Assembly (NCBI GenBank): GCA_937899415.1
Contig: CALBPI010000013.1
Location: 1-43,409, forward strand
Direction: 5' to 3'
Length of the DNA: 43,409 nucleotides
Source: an uncultured Gammaproteobacteria bacterium
Lineage (GTDB): Bacteria; Pseudomonadota; Gammaproteobacteria; Steroidobacterales; Woeseiaceae
Both the position numbers and the translations under genes were made by a program. Positions within the stretch are counted from its first letter, which is position 1, and the number at the start of each line of letters is the position of its first letter. Shown in pieces: positions 39,504-43,409 of this stretch. The notes beneath the pieces were generated by a model, which was not told where the DNA came from, did no database searches, and saw only the letters and a program-made list of their open reading frames with translations.

Positions 39504-40330
39504 AACGCCTGGTGCCGATGCGGGTCAACCGCCTCGGTGTATCCCCGCAGCCGCTCCAGGAACAGGTCTCTGTCATAACCGACCTGTGACGCAGGTGACT
39601 GCGCAGCGTTCATCGACTTCTCGTAATCGAGCAGTATGCCCTGCTCCCGCTGCGCGTAAAGCGCAGGCAGAAAGTTTTCGAATGTCCCCACTTCGATCAC
39701 GTTATGCGTTTGCCAGGCTTCGAAGAACTCGGGCGAGAAGTGGCCGGTGATCCTCCGGTTGATGGATCGGCCGATCGCATTGCTCGATGAGACACCGATC
39801 ACGATCTCGTAGTGGTAGTGCACGCCCAGGTGTTCGCCGCTTTCAACCACATCCTTGAAGTGGATCCGCAACATCATCACGGGCCCGACCGCCGGCAGCT
39901 GCTTGCCCATCGCCCAACCATCGACGTCGCAGTAGTAGACCTTAAGCTTGTTGTTGACGGGGTACTTCCAGCCGTACTTTTCGTACTGCATCGCCTCCTG
40001 GATTTCTATCGTCGCGCCGACCTTGGCCGTGTGGCCGGGCCCCACTTTTCCCGATAGGGTGGCGTCGACATGATCAGACGGATGCCAAAGAAGATAGGCC
40101 GGAACAAGCTGGCCTTGATAGCCCTCGACGTCCGCGAGCCGAACCTTTAAGCGCGTGAAGTTCAAGAACCACCAGTGCAGCATCTCGGCACTGACGCCGC
40201 GGATCAGCGGATGGTTGAGCACGACGCAAAACTGGCCGTTCGCACGTTCGTGAATCTGAAAGAAGGCGTTGTCGATCGATTTGAGCTTCCAACCGAAGTC
40301 ACGTTCCGCGGGCATTGTCAGCTTTGTCAT
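39482..40330 (-). CDS. DAPG/phloretin hydrolase family (PhlG-like) C-C hydrolase (282 aa)
   Basis: Resembles PhlG, which cleaves the acetyl C-C bond of 2,4-diacetylphloroglucinol. Blocks are LRGV-type start, EMLHWWFLNF, LLWHPSDHVDA, HYHYEIVIG and WQTHNVIEVGTFENFLPALY. His209-x3-Glu213 (HNVIE) corresponds to the zinc ligands His270/Glu274 of PhlG, and His83 or His87 with a Glu near 109-112 would complete the site. AGGAGT precedes the ATG at 40330. It follows a LysR gene by 29 nt. The natural substrate may be another acylated phenol. Confidence 0.85.
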   Translation of the reverse strand: MTKLTMPAERDFGWKLKSIDNAFFQIHERANGQFCVVLNHPLIRGVSAEMLHWWFLNFTRLKVRLADVEGYQGQLVPAYLLWHPSDHVDATLSGKVGPGHTAKVGATIEIQEAMQYEKYGWKYPVNNKLKVYYCDVDGWAMGKQLPAVGPVMMLRIHFKDVVESGEHLGVHYHYEIVIGVSSSNAIGRSINRRITGHFSPEFFEAWQTHNVIEVGTFENFLPALYAQREQGILLDYEKSMNAAQSPASQVGYDRDLFLERLRGYTEAVDPHRHQAFQAASFL

Positions 40331-40359
40331 GCGCACTCCTTTGAATGGACTTTGATCGC

Positions 40360-41238
40360 CTACCGCCTGTTCGCAAGAAATCCCGATACGCGCAGGCTTT
40401 GAATGAACGATTGCACCTTGGCGGTGCGATGCGTTGCGCCATGGGTCACGAGCCACAGCTTCGCGCGCCAGGCGCGATTGGGCGGCAGCACTTCAACGAT
40501 GCCCGGGAGCTGCTGCCCCAGCTCCACAGGGAGAAAGGTAAGGCCAACACCGGCCTGCAATGCCTGCAGGCGGCAGTGGAAGCTGTCGCTCTCGAAACGG
40601 TACCTGGCATTCTTGACGCGCCGATTGAGCCAGGCATAAGGACCGGCAGAGCGTCCACGGGTCAGCCCCACAAAATCATGATCGGCGAGCGCGATCACCG
40701 ACTCCGGCATACCGTGCGTTCTAACGTAGGCCTTGCTGGCGTAGAGCGCGCTGTCGAGTGGCTTTATGGGAATCACAACATAGTCAGGGTCATCCGGCTT
40801 GTCGCCGGCGCGAATCGCGATGTGCGCCTCACCGTATTCCAGCCGGACCAAATCCGCTGTCACGGAACAACACAGGTCAGAGTCCGGGTTGTTTGCGACG
40901 AAGTGATGAAACCCAGGCGCCAACACTTGCGCCGCAACATCCACCGTGGAGACCACAAGCCCCCCGGAGATGCCGGGATTGCGTGATGTCGCACGGCCGA
41001 TGAACTGGTTGAAATTGTCTTCGGTCGCCTCCGCAACGCGCAATAAGTCCTCACCGATCTCCGTCAGCGAGTAGCCCTTGGCGTTGCGAAAGAAAATCTT
41101 GCCGCCGAGCTCTTTTTCCAGGCTGTCGATGTGCCGGATGATTGTGGCCCGATGGACACCGAGCCGCTCAGCGGCGGCGCTCACCGTTCCGTACTTGGCC
41201 ACATGGTAGGCCGTGCGAAACTCATTCCATTTATCCAA
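40360..41238 (-). CDS. LysR-family transcriptional regulator (292 aa)
   Basis: N-terminal winged helix-turn-helix (TVSAAAERLGVHRATIIRHI, FFRNAKGYSLTEIGEDLL) and a C-terminal substrate-binding domain (LVVSTVDVAAQVLAPGFHHF, LQALQAGVGLTFLPVELGQQ). The start is TTG at 41238 with GAGAGGG 8 nt upstream; no in-frame ATG is available. It is on the same strand as, and 29 nt upstream of, the PhlG-like gene, an unusual tandem arrangement for LysR genes, and probably controls it. Confidence 0.93.
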   Translation of the reverse strand: MDKWNEFRTAYHVAKYGTVSAAAERLGVHRATIIRHIDSLEKELGGKIFFRNAKGYSLTEIGEDLLRVAEATEDNFNQFIGRATSRNPGISGGLVVSTVDVAAQVLAPGFHHFVANNPDSDLCCSVTADLVRLEYGEAHIAIRAGDKPDDPDYVVIPIKPLDSALYASKAYVRTHGMPESVIALADHDFVGLTRGRSAGPYAWLNRRVKNARYRFESDSFHCRLQALQAGVGLTFLPVELGQQLPGIVEVLPPNRAWRAKLWLVTHGATHRTAKVQSFIQSLRVSGFLANRR

Positions 41239-41695
41239 TCTCGTAGCCCTCTCGACTACCGCGATACCATTATTGAAACACCAAGCGCTGCAATCGTGCC
41301 ACGGCGCCCCTTAGAACTCCGTTGTGTCCAGCGGGTCTGTCCCAGCACGGCGTTCTGCCTAATCGTTGAGGTCGTTGGCGTCGGAGTCTGCCTCAAACCC
41401 ATCAGCGTCTGAATCGACGGCGCCAAGCGTACGGATCAGTGGGGTTTTCGAAAGGCGCGCAGGCGCACACTGAGTGTGCACACACTCGCATTGCGCGTGT
41501 GCAGTGTGAGCGGCAACATCTCGTCGGGATCACCCAACAGACGTGCTTCAGAGGAGACAGTGTCATCTCATTTTGGGCCGCCGACATGCAGGGCAAGGCC
41601 GACAGCAAGTACGATCAGTTCTCGCAGGGCACCCGCATGTTCCAGAACATGCTGAAGGCTGATGAGGGCTATCCCGACCAGGCGCGTTGATCTCG
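41239..41695. other. Intergenic region with a nested inverted-repeat cluster
   Basis: No convincing gene. Bases 41463-41511 hold nested inverted repeats of CACACTG/GTGTG type: GAGTGTG-CA-CACACTC (41472-41487) inside GCGCACACTG/CAGTGTGAGC arms (41463-41472 and 41502-41511, one mismatch). GAGGAGA at 41551-41557 is ribosome-site-like but leads no good start. A 34-codon frame (ATG 41586 to TGA 41690) is unsupported. Confidence 0.5.
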
Positions 41696-42523
41696 ATGAA
41701 GGTGTCGTCGTTAATAGGCGCCGTTGCGGCCGCGGTGATCGCAAACAACGCCTTCGCTGTGTGCCCCGCAGCCGGCTCGGCTGTGGGACCGGAGCTCTAC
41801 CCCACCGCGAGCGTATTGCCCGCAAACCTACTGCGCGTTTACGTGTACTTCCCGCGGCCTATGGGGCCCGACGTCAGTGCGTCTGATCTCGAGCTGCTGG
41901 GTCCTGACGGCGCTGTGATACCGGGTGCGTTCTTGCCGACGCGCTTCGGGCTTTGGTCACCAGACCGCCGTCGCCTGACGGTGTTGCTCGATCCAGGCCG
42001 CGTGAAGACGGGATTGGAGGCCAACGAAGCGCTGGGGCGCGCGCTCGAATCCGGGAAGCGATACACACTCAGAGTACCTGGCACCCTGCGCGATGCCGAG
42101 GACTGCGCGCTGGGTGAGGATGCGACATTCGCGTTCACCGCGGGGCCCGCAGACTATGAGCCCCCGGCGCCGGAGACCTGGCAGCTCGCAATCCCGACGG
42201 CCGGCACACGCGACACTCTGGAAGTGGATCTCGGCAGCACCCACGATCATGTCTCGATGGCATACCGGATGCGGGTACTCACAGCAACGGGCAAGCGTGT
42301 GGGCGGCGACATACGGTTCACGCGCGCCGAGCGGATCTGGCAGTTCACCCCCAGCGAGTCGTGGTCATCCTCGCCCTATCGGATCGCGATCGATCCAAGG
42401 CTCGAAGATCTGGCGGGAAACCGGCCCGGTGTGATGTTTGACAGAAGCTTGGATGCGCCCGTCCGTGATTGGAATCGCGAGCTGCCATTTACCCCATCCT
42501 CGCCGGGCGACGAACCTGACTAG
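41696..42523 (+). CDS. Secreted protein of unknown function, Ig-like domains (275 aa)
   Basis: Signal peptide MKVSSLIGAVAAAVIANNAF (cleavage near AFAVC). The mature part looks like two beta-sandwich domains: LLRVYVYFPRPMGPDVSASD...GAFLPTRFGLWSPD resembles bacterial Ig-like Big_5 style folds that open many surface proteins, and RDTLEVDLGSTHDHVSMAYR...LEDLAGNRP is similar. No catalytic motif was seen. The ATG at 41696 is preferred to the TTG at 41687. No strong Shine-Dalgarno. Probably periplasmic or surface. Confidence 0.72.
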   Translation: MKVSSLIGAVAAAVIANNAFAVCPAAGSAVGPELYPTASVLPANLLRVYVYFPRPMGPDVSASDLELLGPDGAVIPGAFLPTRFGLWSPDRRRLTVLLDPGRVKTGLEANEALGRALESGKRYTLRVPGTLRDAEDCALGEDATFAFTAGPADYEPPAPETWQLAIPTAGTRDTLEVDLGSTHDHVSMAYRMRVLTATGKRVGGDIRFTRAERIWQFTPSESWSSSPYRIAIDPRLEDLAGNRPGVMFDRSLDAPVRDWNRELPFTPSSPGDEPD

Positions 42524-42925
42524 ACTGTCTTTCCCCGTACTTATGTTCTGTTCGGGGACGCGAATGATGGTCGGTTCTCAAGCGCGGACGTGCGTGCAAA
42601 GCGCCTATGGTCGCGAACCAAAGGTCACGGAGCTGGATCGATGGCGCGGCCTATATGGGATAACCGCCAGCATTGTGACAGCAATCTCAAATGGGCTTTT
42701 TCAGCGCGCGAGCGATTGATTTGCAATCACGCCGCGCTTGCGCGATTTTTCTATGCAAGCTTTCCACAACAAATATTGCGTCACATTTATGCTCGTGATT
42801 GGATCATCCAAGTGTTCTGGTGCCGAAATGCGACGGCGCAAAAGCTGCAGGCGCGGTCTTCCGCCGTGCAGTGGAATCAGCTGTTATGCAGCGACTGCGC
42901 TGCGCCAGATTTGGAGGGCCCACCA
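42524..42925. other. Intergenic region with stem-loops
   Basis: Contains TCCCCG/CGGGGA (42532-42558, 15-nt loop) after the preceding stop codon, a possible weak terminator, and GATTG-ATTTG-CAATC (42714-42728) flanked by GC-rich arms. The open frame running through it into the next gene has poor composition and no ribosome-binding site, so it is not called as coding. Confidence 0.45.
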
Positions 42926-43324
42926 ATGAGGCGTTTCATCGCGATTGCCGCACTCTTGCTATCTGCATCAGCTGCCGCAGAGGACGGAATCGTAATTCAG
43001 TTCCAGATCTTCGAGCAGGAAAAGGGCAGCTCGGATAGGAGCGGCTACACAAACGCCGTCCTGATGCGCCTCAATGAAGAGGTGACGCTGGAGCTTGATG
43101 GGCTGTACGTCCTAAAGATCGCGGCAAACCAAATGGAGTCGTCGCAAGCTTCGCTGCTCTTCACGCTGAAGGATATGATCGACGGGCGCCCTTACTACAT
43201 TGGAGCAAAGTCCGTGAACCTGAGAATTGGAGACGCCTCCGAGTTCAGCTTCGATCGAAGCAACATTTCGTACGACATCAAAATCGATACTTCGTACGGG
43301 GTATTGCCGGAAAGTGAGGGCTAA
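42926..43324 (+). CDS. Small secreted protein of unknown function (132 aa)
   Basis: Signal peptide MRRFIAIAALLLSASAAAE with GGAGGG upstream of the ATG. The mature protein alternates hydrophobic and polar residues (DGIVIQFQIFEQEKG, RLNEEVTLELDGLYVLKIAA, SLLFTLKDMIDGRPYYIGAK), suggesting an all-beta domain with no Cys. No family recognised. The frame extends to 42590 but that part is non-coding. Confidence 0.72.
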   Translation: MRRFIAIAALLLSASAAAEDGIVIQFQIFEQEKGSSDRSGYTNAVLMRLNEEVTLELDGLYVLKIAANQMESSQASLLFTLKDMIDGRPYYIGAKSVNLRIGDASEFSFDRSNISYDIKIDTSYGVLPESEG

Positions 43325-43329
43325 TTCTC

Positions 43330-43409
43330 GTGGACATTCCGTCGCTGCATAACCAGTCACTGCAGCAGACGCTTGACCCTGTCGCGACCTTGGCTGTCGC
43401 CAAGCCCGC
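43330..43409 (+). CDS. Partial open frame running off the window
   Basis: From the GTG at 43330 the frame is open to the end (VDIPSLHNQSLQQTLDPVAT and on), 6 nt after the previous stop codon, with GAGGG at 43315-43319. Too short to identify. Confidence 0.35.
   Translation, partial: MDIPSLHNQSLQQTLDPVATLAVAKP

Noticed and set aside
41439-41690. An 83-codon frame ending just before the secreted Ig-like protein
   Set aside because: GTG start without a ribosome-binding site, passes through the inverted-repeat cluster, and matches no family I recognise.
42590-42925. N-terminal extension of the small secreted protein
   Set aside because: The downstream ATG has GGAGGG and a signal peptide; the extension has irregular composition.
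1-43409. CRISPR arrays, tRNAs, prophage, insertion sequences or toxin-antitoxin pairs
   Set aside because: No regularly spaced repeats, tRNA-like cloverleaf, transposase or integrase motifs were found on either strand.

Overview
The window (about 43 kb, GC-rich, densely coded) comes from a Gram-negative chromosome. It carries three TonB-dependent receptors (TBDRs), a TorF-type porin, several lipoproteins with lipoboxes, LysR/AraC/LuxR regulators, a diguanylate cyclase and a C-minus (type B) ribosomal protein L31. The gene set and the Fur, Zur and sigma-54/NtrC-like sites suggest a heterotrophic, probably aquatic gammaproteobacterium; the genus cannot be told. No tRNA, rRNA, CRISPR, phage or IS element was seen. 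Many starts are GTG or TTG.

Layout. (1) 103-9217, all minus: an S9 peptidase, a DUF302 lipoprotein, a metzincin-like protease, a YidK-like sodium/solute symporter and a TBDR. A perfect 20-bp LacI-type palindrome lies between the last two. (2) 9336-10775, minus: a membrane-anchored LuxR-type regulator, a DUF4199 membrane protein and a VOC protein. (3) 10909-17942, plus: a DCC thiol-redox protein, then a Fur-box promoter driving a collagen-like/delta-60 lipoprotein, an imelysin lipoprotein, a vitamin-K-dependent-carboxylase-like HTTM protein and a FecA-like TBDR. (4) 18032-21470, minus: a TorF porin with a textbook sigma-54 promoter and an NtrC-like upstream site, an alpha/beta hydrolase fused to a membrane domain, and a PhyH dioxygenase. 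(5) 20697-31531: a galactoside locus. PhyH, an SGLT-type symporter, a large TBDR and an AraC regulator read leftward; alpha-galactosidase, GalT and GalK read rightward. A 16-bp motif occurs upstream of both the TBDR and galA, in the same orientation relative to each gene, and is the likely AraC operator. (6) 31650-37378, plus: a propeller lipoprotein, a diguanylate cyclase and a small cluster with two DUF6090 paralogues, a RidA-like protein and a broken secreted peptide. (7) 37433-43409: rpmE2 with a Zur-like box, DUF1295 and HXXEE membrane proteins, a LysR plus PhlG-type C-C hydrolase pair, and two secreted proteins of unknown role.

How they work together. Two TBDR + SSS symporter pairs imply uptake of small carbohydrates across both membranes. 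In the galactoside locus the alpha-galactosidase has no signal peptide, so intact alpha-galactosides probably enter the cytoplasm, are cleaved there, and the galactose passes through GalK and GalT; galE and galM are not in the window. The most unusual assembly is the Fur-controlled imelysin/HTTM/FecA-like operon. Its HTTM protein keeps the lysine aligned with human GGCX Lys218, and a CxxC DCC protein lies just upstream, so an iron-responsive surface system that includes a carboxylase-like membrane enzyme is plausible but unproven.
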